Notes: generated by a model not told the origin, from the letters alone. Shown: positions 9,016-17,038, counted from the stretch's first letter. The stretch: DNA of 46,233 nt from Variovorax gracilis (GCF_030317115.1 NZ_JASZYF010000039.1:1-46233); one strand, 5' to 3'. Program-made: numbers and translations.

Positions 9016-10491
9016 TCACGCGCGCTGCACGTCCGGCAGCTTGTAGCTACCGTCGAGCAGCGGCTGCGTCGGCACGTAGGTGCGCACGATGAGCGCAAAC
9101 TGGCCTTCGGGTGCCGGCAGCCAATTGGCCTTCGCGGTCTCGTCCGTGGGCGGCCGGTGCGACAGGTGCAGCGTGAGCGAGCCGTCGGCGTTGAACTCCA
9201 GCTCGTCGGCATCGAGGTTCACCGTCCCGATGTTGTGGCGGCCGTTCGGGCTCGCGGGCAGCATGTAGTAGTCCTGGTCGTACATCGAGAGCGACCAGAA
9301 GCCGCCCTTGTCGCGATCGACAGGTGGCAGCGCACCCTTCGGGAAGCTCATCGTGTAGTCGTATCGGCCGTACAGCAGCGCGCCGCCGGCGTCGGTGCCC
9401 CGTATCCAGTAGATCGCCTCGCGATAGTCGTTGACGAAGATGTAGATCACCGCCGCCTGCGCGCGGCCGAACCAGTCGGTGCCCCACGCGCCGCCATTCT
9501 CCTGTCGCTGCCAGCCATTGCCGCTGGCATCGACGCCGACCTGGTGGTACTTGGCACCGTCGTGCAGCTCGGCATCGGCTTCGAGCGCCACCTGGTCGAG
9601 CAGCGTCTTCCATGCCTGGTTCGTCTCTCTCAGCGCGAACAGCGTGCGCGCCTGTTCAGCCATGGGTGCGTCGTCAGCGCCGACGGTCGGGTTCGCGTCG
9701 AGCGCCTTCTTCAGGTCGTCCCAGAAGGTCCTGACGTTCACCGGTCGACCGCGCAACAAATCGGGGTCGGCGGCCACCATCTCGGCCGTGAGCCCCGGCG
9801 GGAAGACCTTGTTGCGCGCGCTGGCTTCGCAGTCGAAAGCGAGGCGGCCCGGCCGGTCCTGGCTCAGCGGCACGATGCCGATCTGGTTGAGCACGGCGCG
9901 TGCGCGAGCCTTGGCCTCGGGCGCATGCGCGGCGAAGCTCCGGCCGAACGCGCCGCCCACGTTGGTCGGCGAACGCAGCACGTCGATGAAGCCGGCCGGC
10001 TTCTCGCCCTCCCAGCCCGGCCCCACCAGCAGCAGCTTGCCGCCCGGCGTGCCCGATGCCGAGCCCAGCTGGTGCGTCACATTGGTGAAGAGATCGACGA
10101 TCTGAATCGTCCAGTAGTGGCCCTTCGGCACATCGGTCGGTGTCTGGATCACCACGCTGTCGCTCGCCAGGTCGAACAGGCACACGCCGTAGATCGTGTC
10201 GTTGTTGGGCGTAACCACCTTGCGTTGCGACGGTGGCAAGTAGTCCGCGAGGTAGCCCATGCGATTCTTCGGCGCACCCGGAAACAGCCCCAGCGTGGCA
10301 CCGGGTTCCTTCATGAGCTGCCACGAACTCGTGCGGCCGAAGGTATCGACCGCCGGATAGCCCCAGTAATAGACGATGCGGGCGAGCGATTCGACGTACT
10401 TCGCATTCGCCAATTGCGCGGGGACGCCGGCCGCGTTGGCGAGATCGGCGTGCGCGGGTGTGAGGGCCCTGACGGTGTAAGGCGAGGTCAT
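9016..10491 (-). CDS. DUF1254/DUF1214 domain-containing protein
   Basis: The product has 491 aa from the ATG at 10491, preceded by a TTGGAG-like ribosome site. The N-terminal half carries the DUF1254 pattern: YYWGYPAVD, TPNNDTIYGVCLFDL, GHYWTIQIVDLFTNV. The C-terminal half is DUF1214-like: YIFVNDYREAIYWIRGTD and FWSLSMYDQDYYMLP. The family is thought to act in the envelope or on small molecules but has no firm reaction. No signal peptide is evident from this start, which is unusual for the family. It is convergent with the acyl-CoA synthetase gene (25-bp gap) and lies downstream of the coiled-coil operon, separated by a hairpin. Confidence 0.88.
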   Translation of the reverse strand: MTSPYTVRALTPAHADLANAAGVPAQLANAKYVESLARIVYYWGYPAVDTFGRTSSWQLMKEPGATLGLFPGAPKNRMGYLADYLPPSQRKVVTPNNDTIYGVCLFDLASDSVVIQTPTDVPKGHYWTIQIVDLFTNVTHQLGSASGTPGGKLLLVGPGWEGEKPAGFIDVLRSPTNVGGAFGRSFAAHAPEAKARARAVLNQIGIVPLSQDRPGRLAFDCEASARNKVFPPGLTAEMVAADPDLLRGRPVNVRTFWDDLKKALDANPTVGADDAPMAEQARTLFALRETNQAWKTLLDQVALEADAELHDGAKYHQVGVDASGNGWQRQENGGAWGTDWFGRAQAAVIYIFVNDYREAIYWIRGTDAGGALLYGRYDYTMSFPKGALPPVDRDKGGFWSLSMYDQDYYMLPASPNGRHNIGTVNLDADELEFNADGSLTLHLSHRPPTDETAKANWLPAPEGQFALIVRTYVPTQPLLDGSYKLPDVQRA

Positions 10492-10598
10492 GGTCGACTC
10501 CAAGAGGACTTCACGCTGGTTTGCACGGCACCGCCTGGTCCGAGAACGCGTGCTCCAGGGGAAGCGACATGCTAGGAGCGCGGCATGCCGCCCGCAAC

Positions 10599-10619
10599 GG
10601 CCCTTTGGTGCAAAGGACC
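10599..10619 (-). terminator. Candidate hairpin terminator of the coiled-coil operon
   Basis: Nine-bp stem GGCCCTTTG / CAAAGGACC (one G-T wobble on the minus transcript) with a three-base loop, beginning 9 bases after the stop at 10628. There is no clear U-run after it, so termination is not certain; mRNA protection is an alternative. Confidence 0.4.
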
Positions 10620-10627
10620 TTGCATCC

Positions 10628-12544
10628 CTAGGCCATCGCGCTGTCGCGCAGTTCCTTGCGATAGCCGTCGAGATCCAGAATCTTCTGCTTGGCGGCGGCC
10701 TCGCGTTCACTCACGATCTGCTCCAGCTTTGCCGAGGCCGTGACGAAATACGCGTCCAGTTCTTTCCCCTCGATATACCTTCCGCTGAGCTTGTTGAGCT
10801 TCGACCAGCCATCGGCAAAGCTCTTGCAGAACCTGTCGCACACGATGCGTACGGCATTCCACTCGGCCTGCTCTCTGACAAAGAACTTGTCGCCACCCTG
10901 GATGAGATTCTTGAAGTAGTTCTCCCGAATTTTCTCCTTCTTGGCGAACTCGTTGAACAACGCGATATCGAGTTCGGTTTCCTGGCTGATCCGGTCCATG
11001 AAATCAGCGAACGACTTGAAGAAGAACGCGATCTCCTCGATGATTTCCTTCGCTCGCTTCAGCGCACTGATACTCAGATTGAGCGAGCGGATGGTGAGCT
11101 TGATGGTCTCCTGATCGTCCCGCTTGCCCTTGAGCAACGCATTGATCTTGACCAGCTCCGCGTTTTGGGTGCGCCTTTCCTTTTCGTAGGTCTCGACCTT
11201 GTCCAGCATCTTCATCTGCATCTCGCGCAGACCGGCCGCGGTGTTTTCGAGCTTTTCCGTCATTTTCCCCAGGCCCTTGTCCAACGCCGTGAGAGAAGCC
11301 TGAAGGCCGGACAGGACGCCAATGAGCACTGCGTACTTGTCTTCCTCGGTTTTCAACTCCTCCTTCTTTTCCTTGATTCGACCTTTGAGCTCTTTGGCGG
11401 TTTCGGACTCTTCCTTCTTGTCCGGCTCCGCGGCAGCAGCTTCTTTGTCCTTCGGATCTTTTTCCTTTGGAGCCTTGTCCTTCGCCTCTTCTTTTTTCAA
11501 TTCGTTGTCGAGACCTTTGATATCCCCCTTCAGCGCGGTGATCTTCTTTTCCGCCACGTCGGCCTCGGCCTGTTTTTGCGATAGCTCTTTCTTCTTGCTG
11601 ATGATCTGCTCGTCGGCGCTCGCGTCAGGCTTCACGTCGGCATTCTTGTCCCCGAGCGTGCGGTTGACCGTGCTTGCGGCCGCCGATGCGACGATAGATG
11701 CACCGCCGGTGGCCGAGGCCGTCACCGCAGTGACAATCGCCGGAAGCGCCCCCGCCAGCATCTGCGCGCCGATCTGCACGATCGACATGATGAACGCGCG
11801 CTCCTCTGCGGTATTCGCCCGGCCTTCGTAGTCACGCGCCTTCTTGTCGTATTTTTCCACCTCGAGCTGCAAGTCCTTCACCAATGCATCGAGTTGCTCG
11901 CGCTTGGCAGTCGACTCGTTGATCTCTTTTTCGATTGCAGCCTTGTCTTTCAGCTCGCTTGACAAGGCCTTCTCGCTGGTCGATGTCGCTTCGACGGTTC
12001 TTTTGATAATGCCGGCATACGTGGCTGCAATGCCGTCCAGTTCCTTTTTGACGCCTAGCGCTTTTGTCTTGATGTTGGTGGCCAGGTCGAGAATGTCGCT
12101 TTTGAGGAACTCCTTGATTTCCTCCACGCCTTTTGTGTTTTCGGCGCTGTCGACTTTTCTGACGTCAAGCCAATCCGCATGGATGTTGCCGAGCTTGCCG
12201 ATGACGAAGTCGGAGACCTTCATCGCGTTCGACATCGCGACTTCGCTGTCTTGCTGTGCCGTGATGAGGCTATTCATGATGTCGCCGATTTTTACGCGAA
12301 TTGCTCCTTCCTTCTGGGGAGTCGTGTTGTAGGCGATGTATAGAAGATCGATCGCATGGTCCGTATCCGTCTTTGCGCGATCGACGTTGTAGGTGCCCTC
12401 GATTTTCTTCACGTAGAGCTTGGAGATTTCCGCATCGGGCTCGGGGAGCTTGATGGGCGTTGCGGCGAGAATCTTGTCGACCTGGGTCGATATGTCCTTG
12501 TTGAGCTTCGCTTCGCGGCTTTCAAATACAGCTATGCTTGCCAT
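10628..12544 (-). CDS. Large coiled-coil protein with central hydrophobic hairpin (alpha-pore-forming-toxin-like)
   Basis: The product has 638 aa and is almost entirely helical. Residues 1-160 are amphipathic helices with no signal peptide. About 160-245 is a Lys/Glu-rich coiled coil. Residues 250-292 are a long hydrophobic stretch (from AFIMSIVQIGAQML, through a Gly/Ala-rich turn, to ASAAAS), large enough for a membrane hairpin. About 310-475 is a second coiled coil, interrupted by a KEAD/P-rich linker (350-385). The rest is helical and contains FFFKSFADFMDRISQE. Long helices flanking a hydrophobic head are the plan of ClyA/Hbl/XaxA-type alpha-pore-forming toxins. No Walker motifs were seen, which argues against an SMC protein. 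The ribosome site AGGAA precedes the ATG. Lower GC than flanking genes suggests transfer. Family membership is inferred from architecture only. Confidence 0.75.
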   Translation of the reverse strand: MASIAVFESREAKLNKDISTQVDKILAATPIKLPEPDAEISKLYVKKIEGTYNVDRAKTDTDHAIDLLYIAYNTTPQKEGAIRVKIGDIMNSLITAQQDSEVAMSNAMKVSDFVIGKLGNIHADWLDVRKVDSAENTKGVEEIKEFLKSDILDLATNIKTKALGVKKELDGIAATYAGIIKRTVEATSTSEKALSSELKDKAAIEKEINESTAKREQLDALVKDLQLEVEKYDKKARDYEGRANTAEERAFIMSIVQIGAQMLAGALPAIVTAVTASATGGASIVASAAASTVNRTLGDKNADVKPDASADEQIISKKKELSQKQAEADVAEKKITALKGDIKGLDNELKKEEAKDKAPKEKDPKDKEAAAAEPDKKEESETAKELKGRIKEKKEELKTEEDKYAVLIGVLSGLQASLTALDKGLGKMTEKLENTAAGLREMQMKMLDKVETYEKERRTQNAELVKINALLKGKRDDQETIKLTIRSLNLSISALKRAKEIIEEIAFFFKSFADFMDRISQETELDIALFNEFAKKEKIRENYFKNLIQGGDKFFVREQAEWNAVRIVCDRFCKSFADGWSKLNKLSGRYIEGKELDAYFVTASAKLEQIVSEREAAAKQKILDLDGYRKELRDSAMA

Positions 12545-12585
12545 GGCGTTTCCTATTCATGGTTGTTGCAAATTTTTCAGGACGG

Positions 12586-13500
12586 CTATTGCGTGACGCA
12601 ATCGCTCATCCATCCCTGGCCGAGAGTCTTTTCGGTTTGCGAGACGGCAATGGAGTGTTTGTTGATGGCGGCATCGGCCTCCTTCCCGAAGAAAGAAAGT
12701 GAATTCAAGGTACGTCTGCGCTTGTCTTCGAGATTGACCTCTTTGGCTTCGTTGAGCGCCACGGTGAAGTCGCTGATCAGGATCTTGAAGGGCTGCATCA
12801 ATGCACGGACTTCGGAGAGCACCTTGCTTGTAGTGCGAAGCACTGCCTCGGTCTGGGTGATCGCCGCATCAGTCTCCCGCGCACGTTGCCTGGTTTCCGT
12901 GAGATCCTTTTCACTGGCATCCAGTTTGGATTTCGCGAAATCCATGCTTTCGCGTGCGATTTGCTCTTTTTTTGCGGCGGCGGCGATGTCGCCTTCATAA
13001 CTCTTGATCTGGCCGAAAGTCTTCGCTATGTTCATGTCGGCTTCGCAAGTCAAGCCCCAAAGGCGTTTCCAGTCTTTTTCCGCCTGACACTGTCGGATCC
13101 AATCCTCTTGCCAGCGCTTTTGCGCTTCGAGTTGACGGAGTTCGCGCTGCAAATTGCTCAGTTTCCCTTGTTCCGAACGGAAGCTTTCGTTGAATCCGTC
13201 GTAGGCGGCCTGTTGCGTCCCGATATTGCGGGTCAATTCCTGTTCCTGGGTGCGGAGTTTTCCGAGAGCGATTTCCTTGTCCTTGCGCTGCGAAGTGAGC
13301 TGGGAGTCCCGTTGGCTGAGACACGCCACTCGCCGGTTAATGTCCGCCTGTGAATTCTCGACCGCCTGGAGTTTCGACTTGAATGCCGCTATTTGCGTGT
13401 CGTACGGGTCTTGGGTTTGCGCGCCGAGATCGAATGCGACGGCGCTGAGGAGGAACATGCCAAATGCTGTTCCGCGGATCAGGGTTCCAAAAGGCCTCAC
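12586..13500 (-). CDS. Exported coiled-coil protein, 304 aa
   Basis: GTG start at 13500 with an AGGGGG ribosome site about seven bases before it. Residues 1-28 are a Sec signal (ending FDLGAQ), so the protein is exported. The remainder is one long heptad-rich helical protein dominated by Gln, Glu, Lys and Arg. Four cysteines (C60, C138, C152, C301) could form two disulfides in the periplasm. There is no hydrophobic hairpin except a weak segment around 235-250 (MQPFKILISDF). It sits 41 bp upstream of the 638-aa gene and is very probably cotranscribed. It may be a partner, chaperone or second component of that protein. No known family was recognised. Confidence 0.78.
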   Translation of the reverse strand: MRPFGTLIRGTAFGMFLLSAVAFDLGAQTQDPYDTQIAAFKSKLQAVENSQADINRRVACLSQRDSQLTSQRKDKEIALGKLRTQEQELTRNIGTQQAAYDGFNESFRSEQGKLSNLQRELRQLEAQKRWQEDWIRQCQAEKDWKRLWGLTCEADMNIAKTFGQIKSYEGDIAAAAKKEQIARESMDFAKSKLDASEKDLTETRQRARETDAAITQTEAVLRTTSKVLSEVRALMQPFKILISDFTVALNEAKEVNLEDKRRRTLNSLSFFGKEADAAINKHSIAVSQTEKTLGQGWMSDCVTQ

Positions 13501-13603
13501 AGCTTCCCCCTATTCAAGACCATCTGCAAAACTGACGATGCGGGCGGAGCTCGGGCCACGGCCAAGCTGGAATGCTCAGGGCGAAGGTCGACCTGGATAA
13601 GGC

Positions 13604-13639
13604 GCCCTGCGTACTCTACGGGTTGGATTTCTGCAGGGC
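13604..13639 (-). repeat. Inverted repeat GCCCTGC-N22-GCAGGGC just after the first gene of the coiled-coil operon
   Basis: Perfect 7-bp arms at 13604-13610 and 13633-13639. The right arm touches the stop codon of the 104-aa gene. Located in the 138-bp gap between the first and second genes of the operon, it could attenuate or process the transcript and so set the ratio of the small protein to the two large ones. Confidence 0.35.
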
Positions 13640-13953
13640 TACCTGCCGCTGGCGAGCAATTCCCACTCGACGCTGGCATTGTTGAATGCGCGGACAATGT
13701 CGTGGGTGCCGTCCGTGTTCGTGCAATAGGAATTCACATCCTTTTGCATTGCGTCGAATTGACTTTGCAGGTTTTCCCGCGTATCCGCATTGGGAGCTGG
13801 ATTCTGCGTGAGAATCGCGGCAACCTGCTGTGCCGATCCTTGCAGCCTCTCGAAGGCTATTTGATGAAGGGATTTTCGGCTTTGTGCGCGTCCCTGGTAC
13901 TGTGCATTGGCAATGATATTCAACGAATTGATGATCAAGCCGACGTCAGCCAT
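13639..13953 (-). CDS. Small helical protein, first gene of the coiled-coil operon
   Basis: The product has 104 aa and starts at an ATG preceded by GAGGAG at good spacing. It is predicted to be mostly helical, Gln/Asn/Ala-rich, with a single Cys77 and no signal peptide or membrane segment. The N-terminus MADVGLIINSLNII is amphipathic. It is the promoter-proximal gene of the three-gene low-GC operon, which suggests a small accessory protein such as a chaperone, an immunity factor or a small structural subunit. No family was recognised, and the role is inferred from position only. Confidence 0.72.
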   Translation of the reverse strand: MADVGLIINSLNIIANAQYQGRAQSRKSLHQIAFERLQGSAQQVAAILTQNPAPNADTRENLQSQFDAMQKDVNSYCTNTDGTHDIVRAFNNASVEWELLASGR

Positions 13954-13989
13954 GGAAATACTCCTCGAATAAACAGGTCGAGAGCAGCT

Positions 13990-14010
13990 GCGTAATTGTT
14001 ATTTTTACGC
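13990..14010 (-). promoter_or_regulatory. Hairpin/operator GCGTAA-N9-TTACGC at the transcript start
   Basis: Perfect 6-bp arms (13990-13995 and 14005-14010) around an AT-rich nine-base loop. With the -10 box at 14020-14025, transcription should begin near 14012, so this element lies at about +2 to +22. It would suit a repressor site or a 5' stem-loop. Confidence 0.45.
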
Positions 14011-14019
14011 AGGGAGAGG

Positions 14020-14048
14020 TTTATAGATCTGCCGTGCGCACCTGTCAA
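14020..14048 (-). promoter_or_regulatory. Consensus sigma70 promoter of the coiled-coil operon
   Basis: On the minus strand: TTGACA (14048-14043), a 17-bp spacer, then TATAAA (14025-14020). The -35 is perfect, the spacing optimal and the -10 has five of six matches. It lies 67 bases upstream of the ATG at 13953. Such a strong promoter is unusual in this GC-rich window. Confidence 0.8.
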
Positions 14049-14130
14049 CAGCCTGCGCCGGCGATTTTTCTTTCGATCAAAACCTGCTTTTCTTGCCTAT
14101 CGAGAATTGGCTGCCGCCGCAACATTCCTT

Positions 14131-14161
14131 AAGTAATATCCGGTCCCGTTCTCAATTACTT
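14131..14161. promoter_or_regulatory. Inverted repeat AAGTAAT-N17-ATTACTT
   Basis: Arms at 14131-14137 and 14155-14161, upstream of the -35 box. The half-site recurs in the element at 14184-14200, which suggests binding of a regulator that recognises AGTAAT. The regulator is not encoded next to it. Confidence 0.5.
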
Positions 14162-14183
14162 GCTTGAACTCCGGGACGCTTAA

Positions 14184-14200
14184 AGTAATCCTAAATTACT
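14184..14200. promoter_or_regulatory. Inverted repeat AGTAAT-N5-ATTACT
   Basis: Perfect 6-bp arms separated by five bases. It is the second copy of the AGTAAT half-site pair and lies about 136-152 bases upstream of the promoter's -35 box. Confidence 0.5.
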
Positions 14201-14321
14201 ACCCGACGCTCTGCTGGACGCGGCGCGTCGCCGGTTGAAGTCGAGGAATGCGACAGGTCCCGCATCCGGCGGACGGTGCGGAAGCGTGGAGCCGGGGAAG
14301 CTCGGCGGCGAGCTTTCTGCG

Positions 14322-14624
14322 TCAGAACTCCAGGAAAGCCGTGTTCCCCGAGTGATCCCGTGTGGACCAGTCGTCGATGAAGTCGCGAGCCCTCGCACAG
14401 AGCGCGAGTCGTGCGCTCGGAAGATCCAGGCGGGAGGTCGCCAGGACGACCCTGCATCGGTGCACGTCGGCATAGAGCAGATCGGCATGCCCCGACCAGA
14501 CGTCGTCCGCACGTGTGGTTTCGAGTCGCACCAGCCATCCCCGGTACTCGAAGTCCGTATCCGGTGACAAGGCTTCGTCGAGGTCGCGATCTGTTTTTTC
14601 CATGGTCGAGGCGAGCGCGGTCAT
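14322..14624 (-). CDS. Hypothetical protein, 100 aa, last gene of the DUF6502/DUF5666 operon
   Basis: The start ATG at 14624 overlaps the TGA of the DUF5666 gene (ATGA, 14621-14624), so translation is probably coupled. The product is a soluble 100-aa protein. It contains FEYRGWLVRLETT, a strand-rich middle, and a helical stretch SARLALCARARDFIDDW near the C-terminus. It has no signal peptide, so it should be cytoplasmic. It looks like one of the small alpha/beta domains common in Burkholderiales, but I do not recognise the family. A low-stringency search is needed for any functional claim. Confidence 0.7.
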   Translation of the reverse strand: MTALASTMEKTDRDLDEALSPDTDFEYRGWLVRLETTRADDVWSGHADLLYADVHRCRVVLATSRLDLPSARLALCARARDFIDDWSTRDHSGNTAFLEF

Positions 14625-15958
14625 TCGAAGATGACGGTCTGTGCTTTGAGCACGCCGTCGACGACCTGGTTTCCATGAATGTTCACCTTCACACCGTTGC
14701 GCAGGTTCGCAGCCGTGCCGTTGGGGAACAGGACGCCGGGCCCGCCTGCATCGATGGGCTGCCCCTTCACGCGGAAGTCGGCGGGCGAGTTGAAGGCGCC
14801 GACGGTGCCGATCAGGTCGAAGGAGGCAGGCCCGCCGGTGCCCGGTACGTGCCGGATCTTGAGCTTGGTGGCCTTGAGGACGCCGCGGGAAACGACGCCA
14901 CCGACTTCCACCTTCACGCCGTTGCCCACGGCGCGCGCCGGTCCGCCGGTGACTTGCGCCGAGGATGCGTCGACAGGGAAGCCGAGCACACGCAGCGAAC
15001 CGACTCCCGCGTAGTCGGTGACGATGCCCGCGAATTGCGCCGTCGTGGCGTCTGTGGTCGGCAAGGGATACCACCACTGCACGAGCGTGGCGACCATCCC
15101 GCTCGCAGAGAAGGTGTCGGCGCGCACTCGCACGATGGTTCCGTTGGCGAGCGGTCGGCCGTCCAGGCTTCCGCTCAGGACTGCCCGGCCGTAGTCGACC
15201 ACGAGTCCGCCGAGCGTGAAGGTGTGCGCTGCCGCGTCGAGGTTCTGCACCGTGCCGGTGAGGATGGCGGGAGAAGGCTCACGCTGTTCCACGCGCGTCG
15301 CTCGCAGCATGCCCGGTGCGCCCGGCAAGCCCCAGACCTGCAATGTGCGTCCTGCCGGAATGGCCGCGAGACCGGATGCATCCGCCCACACGGTGGCCTC
15401 GTCGGTCGTCACCGTCGTACCGAGGATGACGAAGCTGCCTTGCGACAGGTCGACCGATCCCACGGGACCGCGAATGTCGGCGGCCGAATCGACCCGACGG
15501 GCGATGCCACTCGTGAAGCTTGCGTTGACCGGCCCCGTGACTTTCGCGGTCATGCCCAGTTGCAGACCCGTGGGCGCGTCCTGGACGTTTCCGATGGCGG
15601 TCGTCGTGTCGTAGCGCAGTCCGTTGACGATGATGCTTCCCGCGCCATCGACCGCGCCGACGCCCGTCGCATCGGCGGTGCTCACGCCGGTGCCGCCGGA
15701 GCCGACGCCCGAACCGTCGTCACCACTCGCGGCCGTTGTCGAACTTCCATCATTGGCTGCAATGCCGCCGATACCGTCGCTTGCACCGCTCGGGCTCGTA
15801 TCGCCAATGGAGCCGACGGGGCTTGCGACGCCGGAAGTCCCCGATGCCGATGTGCCGACGGGCACCATCGCGCCGCCTCCGCCACCGCCGCCTCCGCAGG
15901 ACAGAAGCAAGGCGATCCACAGCGACAGAAGGACATTGCGAAGCAGGTTTCTGTTCAT
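14621..15958 (-). CDS. DUF5666-repeat lipoprotein
   Basis: The product has 445 aa. A lipobox (LLLSC, Cys21) is followed by a Gly run and a long Gly/Ser/Thr-rich linker (to about residue 105), typical of surface or outer-membrane-tethered lipoproteins. The rest holds about four OB-like repeats of the DUF5666 kind, each with a pattern like IxGxVxxxD...FxLxGxxV, a Gly-rich turn, then GxxVxVxG and LxAxxV. The start ATG overlaps the TGA of the DUF6502 gene (ATGA), and the stop overlaps the next start in the same way. The ligand is unknown; OB-like repeats can bind polysaccharide, metal or nucleic acid. Confidence 0.85.
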   Translation of the reverse strand: MNRNLLRNVLLSLWIALLLSCGGGGGGGGAMVPVGTSASGTSGVASPVGSIGDTSPSGASDGIGGIAANDGSSTTAASGDDGSGVGSGGTGVSTADATGVGAVDGAGSIIVNGLRYDTTTAIGNVQDAPTGLQLGMTAKVTGPVNASFTSGIARRVDSAADIRGPVGSVDLSQGSFVILGTTVTTDEATVWADASGLAAIPAGRTLQVWGLPGAPGMLRATRVEQREPSPAILTGTVQNLDAAAHTFTLGGLVVDYGRAVLSGSLDGRPLANGTIVRVRADTFSASGMVATLVQWWYPLPTTDATTAQFAGIVTDYAGVGSLRVLGFPVDASSAQVTGGPARAVGNGVKVEVGGVVSRGVLKATKLKIRHVPGTGGPASFDLIGTVGAFNSPADFRVKGQPIDAGGPGVLFPNGTAANLRNGVKVNIHGNQVVDGVLKAQTVIFE

Positions 15959-16881
15959 GCTTTCTTTCCCGATGATTTGGAGGGTCCCGCGGGCGCGGCA
16001 AGGTGCTCGGCCCGGGCGTCTTCGTAGTAGGTGTAGATGCCGACCCGGATGCGCCCCGAAGCCGTCTTGTCCGCGCCCTCATAGGCGCGTCTCATCTCGC
16101 GCGCCAGCTCGTCATGAAGACCGCCCCAGCGTTCGCGCGCGAGCTGGTGAATGCGCTCGCATTCCTCGAGCGATATGCCGGCCGCGAACACCGAACGCTC
16201 CAGCATGGGAGCCTTCTCGCCGATGGTGTTCGACACGCCCGCCAGGAGGTGATCACGCGAGTTGTCGCCCAGGAACGCGAGCATCCCTTTCAAGTCGCTC
16301 GCCGGCACGAAGCCCGCCACGGCGAGCTCGGTCGTGCCGTCGCGCTCGGTAACCATGTGAAGCCGCACCAGTTCGTCGAGGATGGCCCTGTGGTGCACGT
16401 TGCCTCTGCTGGCGCGTCGCGCGACAGCCTCGAAGGATGGCACCGATTCGTCTTCGGACACGATCTGCAGCGTGCGATTCGCCGGGTTGTCCGCGAACAT
16501 CTGCAGCCATAGCGTCAAGGTCCTGGCTTCAGCCGACATCTCCGTCTGGGGCAATGAGCCTGCCTCTTCGCGCACCCTCGTGGTGACGACTTTGCGGTTC
16601 AGCCCCGTGGTTACCGACAACTGGCTGATGTTGGGTTCGGTGCCTTTGTCGATCCACGCGCGACGTGCTTCGTCGACCAGGATGTCACGAAGCAATTCCT
16701 CCAGGTGCGCATGCTTGACGCCGAAGGCAAGTGCGAGCCGGACCAGCGGCCGCAGCACGCGGGCGCAGGCCTCGACGACCCACGCCAACTGGCCTTCCCT
16801 GCCCTGCGCCATGCGTTGCCGGAGCGCTCCCCGGCCCCGTTCATGCTTGGCGTTCTTCGATCCAGTGTGTTTCGTGGCCAT
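15955..16881 (-). CDS. DUF6502 family protein
   Basis: The product has 308 aa from the ATG at 16881. It has a basic N-terminus, then a helical domain (LVRLALAFGVKHAHLEELLRD). A helix-turn-helix-like stretch, NISQLSVTTGLNRKVVTTRV, spans about residues 84-103, so DNA binding and regulation are plausible. The region VHHRAILDELVRLHMV suggests a second winged-helix element. The C-terminal third contains GIYTYYEDAR. It overlaps the upstream 65-aa gene by 41 bases and the downstream DUF5666 gene by the ATGA stop/start. The pairing suggests a cytoplasmic regulator for the envelope protein that follows. Confidence 0.82.
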   Translation of the reverse strand: MATKHTGSKNAKHERGRGALRQRMAQGREGQLAWVVEACARVLRPLVRLALAFGVKHAHLEELLRDILVDEARRAWIDKGTEPNISQLSVTTGLNRKVVTTRVREEAGSLPQTEMSAEARTLTLWLQMFADNPANRTLQIVSEDESVPSFEAVARRASRGNVHHRAILDELVRLHMVTERDGTTELAVAGFVPASDLKGMLAFLGDNSRDHLLAGVSNTIGEKAPMLERSVFAAGISLEECERIHQLARERWGGLHDELAREMRRAYEGADKTASGRIRVGIYTYYEDARAEHLAAPAGPSKSSGKKA

Positions 16882-17038
16882 GGCGTTGGTTGGCGACCTC
16901 AGCGGCCTGGGCCAGCTTCGCACGGTTGGAAGGGATGTCCGGAATCCACAGGCCGTGACGTTCGTCGGTGAGCGCATCCTGAACCTTGTCTGAACGACGC
17001 AACCTGATCTCGATCAGCACTCGCAAGGTCTTGTCCAC
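16841..17038 (-). CDS. Small hypothetical protein, 65 aa, first gene of the DUF6502 operon
   Basis: GTG start at 17038 with a strong AAGGAG ribosome site seven bases before it, which supports a real gene. The 65-aa product is charged and soluble (MDKTLRVLIEIRLRRSDKVQ at the start; a His/Glu-rich tail) with no signal or membrane segment. Its last 41 bases overlap the start of the DUF6502 gene in another frame, so the two are likely translated together. Family not recognised. It may be annotated rarely because of its size, GTG start and overlap. Confidence 0.65.
   Translation of the reverse strand: MDKTLRVLIEIRLRRSDKVQDALTDERHGLWIPDIPSNRAKLAQAAEVANQRHGHETHWIEERQA

Larger units (their letters stand above)
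13954..14321. other. AT-rich regulatory intergenic region of the coiled-coil operon
   Basis: This 368-bp gap holds no credible gene. From right to left it contains two pairs of AGTAAT/ATTACT inverted repeats, then a consensus sigma70 promoter, then a small hairpin at the start of the transcript, all oriented toward the 104-aa gene. It is visibly more AT-rich than the surrounding DNA. Confidence 0.7.

Noticed and set aside
10490..11584. Plus-strand Leu/Phe-rich open frame
   Set aside because: Antisense of the Lys/Glu-rich coiled-coil gene, which naturally yields Leu/Phe/Ser-rich reverse frames; no ribosome site or membrane-protein signature.
10628..12544. The 638-aa coiled-coil protein as an SMC/RecN-type ATPase
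   Set aside because: No Walker A, Walker B or ABC signature; it has a hydrophobic stretch in the middle instead of a hinge.
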